Source of the DNA: Macrostomum hystrix
Lineage: Eukaryota; Platyhelminthes; Macrostomidae
Length of the DNA: 64,000 nucleotides
Assembly: GCA_950097015.1 (NCBI GenBank)
Contig: CATNEN010000039.1
Coordinates: 17,590,501 to 17,654,500 of the forward strand
Direction of reading: 5' to 3'
The notes under the pieces: model-generated
The model's database searches: none
What the model saw: the letters and a program-made list of their open reading frames with translations, nothing else
What the model was told of the DNA's origin: nothing
Shown: piece after piece, positions 1 through 10,127 of the stretch
Position numbering within the stretch: the first letter of the stretch is position 1
Layout of the letters: each line of letters opens with the position of its first letter
Translations under genes and position numbers: made by a program

Positions 1-122
1 TTGGCCTGAATGCTTGGATATGGACCTGAAGAATATCAACCTAATAGAATTTTACCACATCTGATATAACATTTACTTAAAGGTTGTTTCCCCGAAAGAT
101 AATTCCACCAACCGACTTTCAG

Positions 123-2204
123 GCCCCAAGTCGATTCAGTACGCCAACGGAGTGGACGGCAGAACTCGTAGAGCAACCTACGATAAGGCCTTCTCACACG
201 AAGCCGTTGGCCGGGTGATACCTGTGCTGGACGAGTGCGCAGACGAATTGCTAGCCAAATTGCGCAACATGTCGGGCAAAGGCGAGCGAATTCCATTAGT
301 TAGATTCTGTGTCGGCCTCGCTATTAAAGCGATTTTGCGCGTCACAGTGGAACCGAATCAAGCCAGCCTGCCAGATGAGCAGGTGAGGCTTTTAATCTTG
401 CGTTTTGAAATACCACTTGAAAATTATGCATAAACTCGCTACTTAACAGTAGAAAGACCGTGATGGGGATTTCAAATACCCACTGCCTACTTTATGATAG
501 CTCCCAAACTTTCAAAGCCGTCCGACGCCAGCATCATAGCCGTCGAGATATTCAGCGATAATACTTGTCGAAAACCCTGGTGACAAGGAAAAAATAAACA
601 AAAAACTTCCGAAATAAAACTCCAGAGGTCTACACTAACTACTACTGTTAGTAGTAGGCAAGTGGCTTGTTTTGATTCCTTAATTGTTTTAAACGTAATC
701 TTATCTGCGTAGCTACAGACACAGAGTGCCAACGTCTGCCGTAGGCTCCATCGACGAATTTTAAGGATGCGCTTAATAATTAAAATAAATTATCAACATT
801 TTTTGGTGTTTTCAGGTGGCTAAAATTAAAACTTGGTACGACCTGGCCTGGACCGAAATGGAGGCTCGCCTGACTCGAGGCGAACCAGAGCCAGGCGATC
901 ACAGGACGCAGGTAAATTAAAAAACAGATTCGATTGCTATGAAACTTGTAAATTTGCTGGATTGCTAGTTCAGTGCTCAAACTATTCAGGCCTTCAACGA
1001 CGCAGTCTCTCAGTTGCACAAGTTTGTCGACTCCACTGTGCGTCGTCGTACCGGTCGGAAATTCGACTCGGATCTAGACAAGACCCTCACAGATCTAGTG
1101 ATTGAGCTGCACGGCTCCAAAGATCCTGACGCTCTGCGCTCTGACGTCATCTCCTACCTGATCGGCGGCTTTCACACCTCCGGCTACCTGCTTGTCTGGG
1201 CTCTGTACTTTGCCATTCGGCATCCGAAACTCGCTGACCGGCTGCGTGCCGAGACTGCCGAGGTTGTCGGACCTTCTGGCGAGGTCAACCTCGCGACAAT
1301 AGGCCAGCTGGCCTACCATCGGGCATTCATCGACGAGACCATGCGGCTGTCCTGCCTGGCTCCATTTTCGTCGCGTATTTTGGACGCCGATAGCGACATT
1401 GGCGGCCACGCGGTAAGTTTTTTTCAAGTTTTGGTCCAACCTTTGTACAGGGACCTAGCTAGCCGGTTAGATGGTACAGGGACCTAGCCAGCTGGATGGA
1501 TGGTACAGGGACCTAGCCAGCTGGATGGATGGTACAGGGACCTAGCCAGCTGGTTGGATGGTACAGGGACCTAGCCAGCTGGTTGGATGGTACAGGGACC
1601 TAGCCAGCTGGTTGGATGGTACAGGGACCTAGCCAGCTGGTTGGATGGTACAGGGACCTAGCTAGCTGGTTGGATGGTACAGGGACCTAGCCAGCTGGAT
1701 GGATGGTACAGGGACCTAGCCAGCTGGTTGGATGGTACAGGGACCTAGCCAGCTGGATGGATGGTACAGGGACCTAGCCAGCTAGATGGATGGTACAGGG
1801 ACCTAGCCAGCTGGTTGGATGGTACAGGGACCTAGCTAGGTTGATGGTACAGGAACTAACCCATGGCTGTCGTGTGCCCACAGCTACCAGCTGGTACGGT
1901 GTTGCTAAACGCCCTCGGAGCAGCAGGCCTCTGCAGCGACGCCTTCCCTGAGCCGGACGAGTTCGATCCAGACCGATGGACTGCTCAGCAGCAGCAGCAG
2001 CAGCAGCAGTTCGAGCCATTTGGTTGGGGTCGCCGTAAATGTCCAGGTTATAGGCTAGCGTACGCTGAGACAACCCTGTGGCTGTGCCGCCTGTTGAAGG
2101 AATTCCGCTTTCGCCTAGTTGATGACACTTACACGGCTGTGGCGGACTTTGGCCTGGTGTCCCGGCCGAAAGAGGAAGTGTGGGTGCTGGCCGAGGCATT
2201 GTGA
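123..2204 (+). CDS. CYP20A1: Cytochrome P450 of the CYP20A1 family, 3' four exons (5' part outside window)
   Basis: Four exons join in frame: 123-382 (enters in phase 2), 816-911, 990-1412 and 1884-2204, each with AG acceptor and GT donor (CAG/GTGAGG, CAG/GTAAAT, GCG/GTAAGT); stop TGA at 2202-2204. The 365 visible residues cover helix C to the C-terminus. Visible P450 marks: I-helix GGFHTS, K-helix E-x-x-R in DETMRLS, meander FDPDRW, and heme loop FGWGRRKCPG, an exact F-x-x-G-x-R-x-C-x-G with the cysteine ligand. Side-by-side recall of human CYP20A1 gives collinear matches in every exon (IPLVRFCVGLAIKAI; YALG/NALG before FDPDR; a closing EEVWVL resembling EEAWIT), so I place it in CYP20A rather than CYP2/3/4. 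CYP20A1 is an orphan P450 with no settled substrate, normally anchored in the ER membrane. Odd points: a run of eight glutamines just before the heme loop, and His where most P450s have an acidic residue in the I-helix oxygen-activation motif. Upstream exons and the membrane anchor lie outside the window. Confidence 0.88.
1445..1857. repeat. 29-bp minisatellite in last CYP20A1 intron
   Basis: About 14 head-to-tail copies of a 29-bp unit containing GGTACAGGGACCTAGC, differing mainly by GGATGG versus GGTTGG in the middle. It fills nearly the whole intron between 1413 and 1883, starting about 30 bases after the donor and ending about 25 bases before the acceptor. It interrupts no exon. The repeats are close to identical, so expansion is recent. 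Confidence 0.95.
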
Positions 2205-2366
2205 ACCCGGATAGTTAAGCTTGTCAGACACTGCTTACTAATTGAGGCACATTATCTTAAGTCTGAATGGAAATGTGTAATCATTATCGTACTGTTACCA
2301 AATGTATTGATACAAGTCGTAGAGTTATTAATATGTCAATATGGAATCCCGCGTTCAATATTCGAA

Positions 2367-2372
2367 AATAAA
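2367..2372 (+). terminator. Poly(A) signal AATAAA of the CYP20A1 gene
   Basis: AATAAA lies 163 bases after the P450 stop codon and 30 bases before the next tandem array, a normal place for a cleavage and polyadenylation signal. The 3' UTR would be about 180 bases, with no other AATAAA nearer the stop. Confidence 0.6.
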
Positions 2373-2401
2373 CGATCATGTAATCAAAACGCTTAAAAAA
2401 C

Positions 2402-2819
2402 CAGCTGACAGAATTAACTGAGGTCTGATCTCACAGAATTCCCTGAGGTCTCAGCTGACAGAATTAATTGAGGTCTGATCTGACAGAATTCCCTGAGGTC
2501 TCAGCTGACAGAATTCCATGAGGTCTCAGCTGACAGAATTCCATGAGGTCTCAGCTGACAGAATTCAATGAGGTCTCAGCTGACAGAATTCCCTGAGGTC
2601 TCAGCTGACAGAATTTTCTGAGGTCTGATCTGACAGAATTCCATGAGGTCTCAGCTGACAGAATTCCCTGAGGTCTCAGCTGACAGAATTCCCTAAGGTT
2701 TCAGCTGACAGAATTCCATGAAGTCTCAGCTGACAGAATTCCCTGAGGTCTCAGCTGACAGAATTCCCTGAGGTCTTAGCTGACAGAATTCCCTGAGGTC
2801 TTAGCTGACAGAATTCCAT
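2402..2819. repeat. 25-bp minisatellite downstream of CYP20A1
   Basis: About 17 copies of a 25-bp unit built on AGCTGACAGAATTCC followed by CTGAGGTCTC. Most differences are single-base changes in the middle (CCC, CCA, TTA, CAA) and TCAGC versus TGATC. It begins right after the P450 poly(A) signal. Each unit contains an EcoRI-type GAATTC or its variant, so digestion would give a ladder. Confidence 0.95.
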
Positions 2820-3215
2820 TTTCTGATAAATTTTCATTTTCTTAAATAGCATCTGTTGTTCTAGTTTGAAGGTGACCTATGTTGCACTACTATATATCTC
2901 GAGTCTGTGTTTTTAGTATTTATGTTCCTACCTTTCGGACTATTGCGATCTAAAGAAAAAATAAATGGTTCTGGTGAAAGGATTTTTCTGTAATTTTTCA
3001 ATTTTCTGGTGTGGTATTTTCCGTCTAGTTTCCGTTTCTCGTACAGGTGTATAGCTCGCTAACAAATAGAACTCTCATAGTGAAAGTTATTTATGCTAAC
3101 TTGATTTCTCTCATTATCTACTAGAATAGATAACCTTAACCTCTTCCTTAACCGTTTACGGTTACGTTACGGTAAACGGTTTTTTTGTTCTTTATTTTTT
3201 AACTATATGGCGACT
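2820..3215. other. AT-rich spacer, no gene seen; one perfect palindrome
   Basis: No open frame of note on either strand. AACCGTTTAC at 3150-3159 pairs exactly with GTAAACGGTT at 3172-3181 around a 12-base loop and is followed by a T run. In animal DNA this is not a known terminator; it may be an extruding palindrome or a transposon scar. Confidence 0.6.
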
Positions 3216-3224
3216 TATTGGACG

Positions 3225-3435
3225 GTTAAGATGCGAGCGTCCTAAAGCGCATTTTGCCTCTCGCACCAAGGTCATGAGCTCGATTCCGCGGCGAGGCCAC
3301 AATTCATTTGGTTTCATAGAGTGTGTGCTCAGGAGTCAGCGGAATGGGAACAGTTGCCTCCTCGATGGCTGCGGACGTGATGTCATTAAATAATGTGCCA
3401 TTGCCCCGCAGGCCTACCGCAATCAAATGAAATCA
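3225..3435 (+). mobile_element. tRNA-derived SINE, family B, copy 1
   Basis: The 5' part looks like a degenerate tRNA, with a B-box-like GAGCTCGATTCC followed by GCGAGGCC. The body holds TGTGCTCAGGAGTCAGCGGA, then TTGCCTCCTCG and AATGTGCCATTG. The same body occurs at about 59895-60000 (+), and the tRNA-like head plus body occurs inverted at about 18190-18460. Three diverged copies in 64 kb mark it as a dispersed SINE. The 3' tail is a short CAAATGAAATC-type repeat. It is much diverged and therefore old. Confidence 0.72.
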
Positions 3436-3775
3436 AATTTTGCTATTAAAAGTTAGTTAAATGAATTAGGCAAGATGAAGGCTACAAAAAGCGTCTGGAT
3501 TTACAGAAAATTAACTTGTCTTCAGTTTATTGTTATGCAATCGAACAGTGAAGTACAACAGTAAAAAAAATGCTTAAGGTAGAACCTGTTTAAGTACACG
3601 TATTTACTTACTAATAATCTTGACACAACTAAACAAGAGGACACATTTATGTACAGAAAGCTGTTGTTGTCAATAACAGAATTTTCTTTAATCAGCAGAC
3701 ATATAGACAGTTTGTAGATATACCTAGATCATAGACAAAATTGCTAGTAGTTTTAAGTAGACCATAATCTTACCT
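3436..3775. other. AT-rich spacer, nothing recognised
   Basis: About 340 bases of AT-rich sequence between the SINE and the 37-bp array. No coding frame, RNA gene or clear regulatory site is visible. Confidence 0.6.
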
Positions 3776-4400
3776 TCAGTGTATCAGCAGCTATCACCCA
3801 TTGTCGTGTCATTCAGTGTATCAGCACTGCCCTGTCCTTCAGTGCATCAGCAGCTATCACCCATTGTCGTGTCAATCAGTGTATCAGCAGCTATCACCCA
3901 TTGTCGTGTCAATCAGTGTATCAGCAGCTATCACCCATTGTCGTGTCAATCAGTGTATCAGCAGCTATCACCCATTGTCGTGTCCTTCAGTGTTCCAGCA
4001 GCTATCCACCCATTGTCGTGTCCTTCAGTGTTCCAGCAGCTATCCACCCATTGTCGTGTCCTTCCGTGTATCAGCAGCTATCACCCATTGTCGTGTCAAT
4101 CAGTGTATCAGCAGCTATCACCCATTGTCGTGTCCTTCAGTGTATCAGCAGCTATCACCCATTGTCGTGTCAATCAGTGTATCAGCAGCTATCACCCATT
4201 GTCGTGTCATTCAGTGTTCCAGCAGCTATCACCCATTGTCGTGTCATTCAGTGTTCCAGCAGCTATCACCCATTGTCGTGTCCTTCAGTGTATCAGCAGC
4301 TATCACCCATTGTCGTGTCCTTCAGTGTATCAGCAGCTATCACCCATTGTCGTGTCATTCAGTGTATCAGCACTGCCCTGTCCTTCAGTGCATCAGCAGC
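3776..4400. repeat. 37-bp minisatellite 3' of the XLF gene
   Basis: About 16-17 copies of a 37-bp unit containing CAGCTATCACCCATTGTCGT then GTCAATCAGTGTATCAG. Variants carry CCTTC or CATTC for CAATC, TTCC for TATC, and an extra C (CTATCCACCC, near 4000-4040). The open frames across it exist only because 37-bp units cycle through three frames without stops; no start, splice or protein signature supports coding. It ends 60 bases from the XLF stop codon and may lie in that gene's 3' UTR. Confidence 0.93.
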
Positions 4401-4459
4401 CACAAACACCCAGTCATTCTTCAGCACTCTCGTAAATTGTGTCGCAGAAGCAAGCCAAA

Positions 4460-5389
4460 TCAGAACAGGCCCTTCTTTTTCTTCTTTTTAATATTCTTAA
4501 TCCCAGCCTCGCGATCGGCTTCAATCTTTCTTTTAATCTCTTCGCGACGCTGTCGCTCGCTTGGATCTTCTTCATCTAGCAGCAGCCGCCGCTCCTCTCT
4601 GGCCGGCTTCGCTGGGCCGGACGCCGCAGGGGGAGCTGTGGATGGCGAGCTGGTAGCAGCTCCGGGTTTATCTCCTGCTGCCGCAGCGACGGCTGAGTCT
4701 ACGACTGCAACGCCACGCGCCAAACGCTGACGCCATCGTTCACCAGCCGTGGTGGCAACATCAGCAACACCACGAGATCCAGCCGAAACCGACGGGGCTG
4801 GCGCTAGCTTTTCAGCGTCGGCGATAAGGTCGGTGAGCAGTCGCGGACAGCGCAGGCCATTGTCGCTGGCCAGCTGAACGGCGGCTCGACTCAGACGGGC
4901 CAGACGATCGCGAGCGTCGGTCGCTTCAGCTTCGGCGGCTGCGGCGGCAATAGCCAGTGGTTGAACCAGAAGGGCGTCCAATGCGTCCTGCCGGGCGGGG
5001 CGCAGTTGAAACTGCCAGACGAATTCGGTGTCGGCAATCTGCTCCGACAGTCGGCCGCGAAGTTGCAACAGCTCGGGCGACAGGAGTCGTAGCTCGGCCA
5101 GCGGGTTGGCCAGCGAGGCCAGAATAGCTGCGCGCACCCGAGCAACCGGCGCTTCGATGCGCGGATTGAGGCGAGCAAAGTCAGCAGCCAGCTGGGCATT
5201 AGTTGATCGGCTCAGCCAATAGCTGCCGCTCACCTGACAAAGGTAGACAAGAGCCGGCTGGTTAGACTCATCGTAGTCCGCTAATTTCAGGCGACACTCC
5301 GGATGAACAATCTGAAAGATGGTCTCAGACGGATTATCGCCAAGCTGACGAGTTGAGACCAGGACAGCTGGCGCTGCTTTTGAGTCGGC
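4460..5389 (-). CDS. NHEJ1: XLF (non-homologous end-joining factor 1) homologue, last exon
   Basis: One exon of 310 codons including stop, entered through an AG acceptor (CTTCAG/GCC, complement of 5389-5392) in phase 0; the first exon(s) were not found. XLF stimulates Ku/XRCC4/LIG4 in double-strand-break repair and forms filaments with XRCC4. Key evidence is collinearity with vertebrate XLF: LNPRIEAPVARVRAAIL matches LNKRLTAPPAAFLCHL of the head domain, LRGRLSEQIADTEFVWQF matches the LRVRSELSGLPFYWNF strand, and DALLVQPLAIAAAAAE the start of the stalk helix. A disordered Ala/Pro/Ser linker follows, then a basic end KKKKKKGLF, the Ku-binding motif (human tail KKPRGLF). The stalk helix is Ala/Glu/Arg-rich. 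Length (309 residues in this exon alone) is near the family's about 300. The N-terminal 40 or so residues of the exon do not align well and could be a lineage extension or partly mis-assigned. Sequence identity is low; the order of motifs and the tail carry the call. Confidence 0.78.
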   Translation of the reverse strand, partial: ADSKAAPAVLVSTRQLGDNPSETIFQIVHPECRLKLADYDESNQPALVYLCQVSGSYWLSRSTNAQLAADFARLNPRIEAPVARVRAAILASLANPLAELRLLSPELLQLRGRLSEQIADTEFVWQFQLRPARQDALDALLVQPLAIAAAAAEAEATDARDRLARLSRAAVQLASDNGLRCPRLLTDLIADAEKLAPAPSVSAGSRGVADVATTAGERWRQRLARGVAVVDSAVAAAAGDKPGAATSSPSTAPPAASGPAKPAREERRLLLDEEDPSERQRREEIKRKIEADREAGIKNIKKKKKKGLF

Positions 5390-5392
5390 CTG

Positions 5393-5785
5393 AAGGCGAG
5401 GATAAAAATAACATCTTCGAAGCGAAGTCCATAGGAAATTATAATTTACTTTTTTAAAAAATATTCTTCTATCCGAAAAACGCAGTAAAACTATTTAATT
5501 AGGATGTCAAAAATTATTTAAAGCAATGCCAACAAGAATTTTAACAAAACATTTTTATTTTATAAAAAATATGCAATACATTAATTGTAGTATTAAAAAT
5601 CACAGCAAACAGAAAGTTTGCTCGTAGACATTTGGACTGAAAGAAGCAGCGGTAAGCTGGAATACTGGAATAGTCGAGATTTAAAAAAGGGGGCAAAAAT
5701 TACTTGCACCGAACCGGGTCGATTATTCCAATACTGCTAAGTCCAAACACACTTTCACCTCACTCTCAAACAGCATTAAGTCTCA
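5393..5785. other. AT-rich intron or intergenic DNA upstream of the XLF exon
   Basis: Directly upstream (minus sense) of the XLF terminal exon. No convincing upstream XLF exon was found between here and the BIR gene at 6851. The 5' exon is either very short or the gene begins in a part I did not recognise. Confidence 0.4.
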
Positions 5786-5787
5786 AT

Positions 5788-6372
5788 AGGCCGCATGAAT
5801 AAAGTGAGCAATTGCTCAAAGTCTACGAGATTCTCAATTCAGAATGAATAAAGTGAGTGCTTGCTGATTGCTGATGATTGTCCTAGTGTTAGTGTTAGTG
5901 TTCACCCCTCGAGCAATTGCTCTGTGACTGAGTAGAGACTCGCGTCAGCAAGAATAAACTCTGGCCATAGACAAATGTCTGAAGCATTTGCTGGCGTTTT
6001 CTTGAGTCAAGTCGGCAGCGTGCTCAGCGCCTATTCAGCACCACGCAGCGAACGAAAATCTCATCGTCTTCGTCTTGAGTCAACATTTTTGTCATACAAC
6101 GTAGCAAATCTTGCTTGCGAGGCGAGCCTCGTTCGTTCCATTAAACAGCAAAGAAGAGGGAAGTGATTTTGATCACCATTTTGTCTATGGTACAAATTCG
6201 CTGAGCAACTGCTCGGGTGGCTGGGAACTTGCTCGAAGTTTGAGATAAATCATTATTCATACGAAAAGTGAGCGGTTGCTCAAACTCAGCAATTGCTCAG
6301 CTCTGAGCACTTGCTAAACTCAGAGTAGGACCATTTACTCATGAGCAATTGCTCACTTTATTCATACGGCCT
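5788..6372. mobile_element. Non-autonomous DNA transposon (MITE-like) with about 30-bp terminal inverted repeats
   Basis: The left end AGGCCGCATGAATAAAGTGA plus GCAATTGCTCA is repeated inverted at the right end (reading inward AGGCCGTATGAATAAAGTGA plus GCAATTGCTCA), about 30 bases with one mismatch. Both ends are bordered by AAT (5785-5787 and 6373-6375), a possible 3-bp target duplication. The interior holds many more copies of AGCAATTGCTC-like half palindromes, so the element probably grew by subterminal repeats. It has no transposase frame. The 3-bp duplication would fit the PIF/Harbinger superfamily, but the TIR start is not diagnostic. Confidence 0.75.
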
Positions 6373-6689
6373 AATGTCTCGTCTCATGATCATTAAAGTT
6401 GTCGCAATATACTAATATTAGCCAGATTGGTTATTAGCAAGGAAAACGCGACTTTATTTAACAGTAAAAAGCTGTTTCTTTCAGTACTAGAATAAAGAAG
6501 TTCAACAGAAATAAACTTGTAAGAAATCTCTTGATCGTACAATCATTCTATAGTTTGTTCTAAAACTGAACAAAACTAACAGCAGAAAATATATAAACAT
6601 GTACGTAGCGCTCACTTTCCTATCTCAGGCAAAATTGTTTAATCATCTTGACACAAAAAGCCTTTTGATCTAACCAAGTCCTCTGAAAT

Positions 6690-6775
6690 CAGTCTGACAG
6701 CTTGAGCTGCTGAACTCGAATTCGAACCCCTGACGTCGTTAGGTTGACTAAGCGCAAAGTATTTGCCAGAGTTTC
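6690..6775 (-). repeat. Possible tRNA-like SINE head or tRNA relic
   Basis: Read on the minus strand it contains AGGGGTTCGAATTCG, a good RNA polymerase III B box, preceded by GCGCTTAGTCAACCTAACG in the place of an anticodon arm. The acceptor stem and A box are not convincing, so a working tRNA gene is unlikely. Confidence 0.35.
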
Positions 6776-6850
6776 ACTAAGGCACTGTAAAAATCACACG
6801 AACTCAATCATATCTAAGTAGGAAAAGTAGCTAAACTGTCAGGGTGCATT

Positions 6851-8206
6851 TCAAGGCAAGTCACTTAACATTATCATATAAGCCGGCGTAGCAGTGACAA
6901 ACGGGCCGTCGTCGTCGACATCTTCCAGATGACGCTCGCCATTTTGATCGTCAGGCTCAGCAGTGTCTAATTCGAGAATAAGGTCGTGATTGGCGGCATC
7001 TACCAACTCACAAAAGGCACGAGCTAAATCGCTGCTTCGTAGGTCGTTCAACAATGCGCTGTATAGGCTCTCACGAGCGGCTACAACGAGTTGATCAACG
7101 GAGATTCGAGTCAGGTCTTCGCCGAGGTTGAACTTTAGATCGGTCATCAGAAGAAGAATAGCGTCCTCGCAGTATTGAGCACTGACTGCTCTGCCAGTGT
7201 CGGAGGTTAAAGCCTGCCAACAAAAGAGTTTTCTTTAAAGCCAACTAAGAATGCGTTAAGAATTAAATATGGAATCGATGTCTATGGCATTTTTACAGAA
7301 ACTCCCGTACAAACCGAGTAACTAAAGATTACTGTGATGCTGCAAGTCACAATCGGAGTCCGATCTAATACTAGCCCAACAAGATCAATCATAGCCTGCA
7401 ATTCGGCCTACCGAGTCAACTCCTCAGTTGCCGATTCACTCACACAATGGTTTGGAAAGTAGCTTAAGATGAGTATCGGGTGGCTTCCGGCCATTCTGGT
7501 TGCTAGAAGTCGCTTAATCCATATGAGCTTGCCCATATCCTACACACCTTCAATTCCTAGTCATAAGACTGTTGGAAACACAACTGTCTATGGCAGAACC
7601 TTTCATTCATTCCTCCACACAGCCACTAAGAGGGATGGAAGAATCAACATCCATTTGGTTTACACTCGAGCGCGCGAGTCTATGGCAAAAACCTCACCCT
7701 ATGGATTTGTCAATAGAAGCTACCAATAACACTGCTTTATTATTTTCTGTCAGCCTTCGTCACCTCACCTGACGAATGATTCTTAAGTCAGCCAATCGTG
7801 GAAGGTCCACTGTTTTCAGACATTCAGCCAGTTCCATTGCTGGCAGGCCGGAGGCAAAGCCATCCCTCCTATGGCTGCACTGCAGGCGTGCAAGTTGATT
7901 GGGACAATGTGGATTATTCCAACAATTAGGCCTAGAACCCGGAAGTCTAGTCCAACTGCATCGGAGGCTGCAGGCGAAGCAGACGATCTCGTGGCTAGAT
8001 TCGGCAAAAAATCCGAGGCTAGCAAGTTCAGATGAAATCTCTGTGGCATCATCAAACTGGCTGAAGCTTTCAAGACGCTTTCGCTCAAGAAAATAGTATT
8101 TATTAGCAGTCTTTATCCATAGATACATAAATGATATTAAGTAGGGCAGCCGGACATTTCTTGTTTGGAAATATTTCGATATAGTTTTTAAGAATGGCAC
8201 ACGCAT
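6851..8206 (-). CDS. IAP-related protein A: degenerate BIR domain plus UBA-like C-terminus (two exons)
   Basis: Exon 1 is complement(7769..8206), ending CGTCAG/GTGAGG; exon 2 is complement(6851..7213) after TTGGCAG. They join in phase 0 to 266 residues. Residues 44-105 resemble a baculoviral-IAP-repeat (BIR): R-x-x-SF, then LASLGFF, E-I-V-CFAC and W, ending RPNC. The zinc ligands are unusual: C76-x2-C79 is kept, but the BIR histidine is missing and a third cysteine follows (CFACSLRC). Residues about 160-215 (LKFNLGEDLTRISVDQLVVA) resemble helices 2-3 of the IAP-type UBA domain. No RING is present. Family role: IAPs bind caspases or ubiquitin; here that is inference only. The neighbour at 10946-11662 is a paralogue with the same order. 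The start is taken at the first ATG; M27 is possible. The N-terminus is hydrophobic (residues 19-30) and may be wrongly assigned. Confidence 0.55.
7214..7768 (-). other. Intron of IAP-related gene A
   Basis: 555 bases with GT donor (complement of 7768) and AG acceptor (complement of 7214-7215). Two short plus-strand frames inside (7469-7772) show no protein signature and are not called. Confidence 0.5.
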
Positions 8207-8601
8207 TCTGCCGGTGCTATTGATGCCTGATGGATTTTTTGTACTTCAGTCAAAAAAAGCCTTAGCCCTTCCTTTATAGACAAGAGATAGTAGATTCAGT
8301 AGACGGCAGATTGTGTCAATGTGACGACTGCTGCAGTAGCGGTGTAGCTCGAAAACTAGTATACTGATTAGTGCCAATTGAAAGACAAGGTATTTCTCTG
8401 TATCATTGTCTTCCTCCATCAAACTTTCGATCTAAATATCTCTTTTTTGCTGCCTATAAAACAATCCTGAAACGAGTGTAAAGTAAAATAATTATACTAG
8501 ATGCATAAACACTCTTCATATAAACTAATGCTTATTACACTAACCTGAGTGATGCTCATTAAATTAATCATGCTCATGCTCATAGTGATGCATAGAGACT
8601 G

Positions 8602-10127
8602 ATACTCAATGCACTAACCTGAGAGAGTGATACTCAATACACTAACCTGAGAGAGTGATACACAATACACTAACCTGTGAGAGTAATACTCAATACACTA
8701 ACCTGAGAGAGTGATACTCAATACACTAACCTGAGAGAGTGATACTCAATACACTAACCTGAGAGAGTGATACTCAATACACTAACCTGAGAGAGTGATA
8801 CTCAATACACTAACCTGAGAGAGTGATACTCAATACACTAACCTGAGAGAGTGATACTCAATACACTAACCTGAGAGAGTGATACTCAATACACTAACCT
8901 GAGAGTGATACTCAATACACTAACCTGAGAGAGTGGTACTCAATACACTAACCTGAGAGAGTGATACTCAATACACTAACCTGAGAGAGTGATACTCAAT
9001 ACACTAACCTGAGAGAGTGATACTCAATACACTAACCTGAGAGAGTGATACTCAATACACTAACCTGTGAGAGTAATACTCAATACAAAATCCTGAGAGT
9101 GATACTCAATACACTAACCTGAGAGAGTGATACTCAATACACTAACCTGTGAGAGTGATACTCAATACACTAACCTGAGAGAGTGATACTCAATACACTA
9201 ACCTGAGAGAGTGATACTCAATACACTAACCTGAGAGAGTGGTACTCAATACACTAACCTGAGAGAGTGATACTCAATACACTAACCTGAGAGAGTGATA
9301 CTCAATACACTAACCTGAGAGAGTGATACTCAATACACTAACCTGAGAGAGTGATACTCAATACACTAACCTGTGAGAGTAATACTCAATACAAAATCCT
9401 GAGAGTGATACTCAATACACTAACCTGAGAGAGTGATACTCAATACACTAACCTGTGAGAGTGATACTCAATACACTAACCTGAGAGAGTGATACTCAAT
9501 ACACTAACCTGAGAGAGTGATACTCAATACACTAACCTGAGAGAGTGATACTCAATACACTAACCTGAGAGAGTGATACTCAATACACTAACCTGTGAGA
9601 GTGATACTCAATACACTAACCTGAGAGAGTGATACTCAATACACTAACCTGTGAGAGTGATACTCAATACACTAACCTGAGAGAGTGATACTCAATACAC
9701 TAACCTGAGTGTGATACTCAATACACTAACCTGAGAGAGTGATACTCAATACACTAACCTGAGATAGTGATACTCAATACACTAACCTGAGAGAGTGATA
9801 CTCAATACACTAACCTGAGAGAGTGATACTCAATACACTAACCTGAGAGAGTGATACTCAATACACTAACCTGAGAGAGTGATACTCAATACACTAACCT
9901 GAGAGAGTGATACTCAATACACTAACCTGAGAGAGTGATACTCAATACACTAACCTGAGAGTGATACTCAATACACTAACCTGAGAGAGTGATACTCAAT
10001 ACACTAACCTGAGAGAGTGATACTCAATACACTAACCTGAGAGAGTGATACTCAATACACTAACCTGAGAGAGTGATACTCAATACACTAACCTGAGAGA
10101 GTGATACTCAATACACTAACCTGAGAG
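8602..10127. repeat. 28-bp satellite between the two BIR paralogues
   Basis: About 54 copies of a 28-bp unit whose core is GATACTCAATACACTAACCT followed by GAGAGAGT. Variants (GTGAGAGT, AAAATCC, missing GA) recur in the same order at about 9050-9110 and 9360-9420, about 300 bases apart, so blocks of about 11 units were duplicated as a piece. Degenerate copies occur from about 8520. It is non-coding, with stops in all frames. Confidence 0.97.

Noticed and set aside
3150-3190. Perfect hairpin followed by a T run, like a bacterial terminator
   Set aside because: The window is animal nuclear DNA. No gene ends there and the loop is long, so I note it only as a palindrome.
3779-4730. Plus-strand frames of 196-309 codons rich in QQLSPIVVS / SSYHPLSC
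   Set aside because: They are read-through of the 37-bp minisatellite in rotating frames; the last part is antisense to the XLF exon.
7469-7772. Two overlapping plus frames of 66-86 codons
   Set aside because: They lie in the intron of BIR gene A, antisense, with no motif.
8602-10127. CRISPR-like array of regular repeats
   Set aside because: The 28-bp units are directly adjacent with no unique spacers, in an animal genome. It is a plain satellite.
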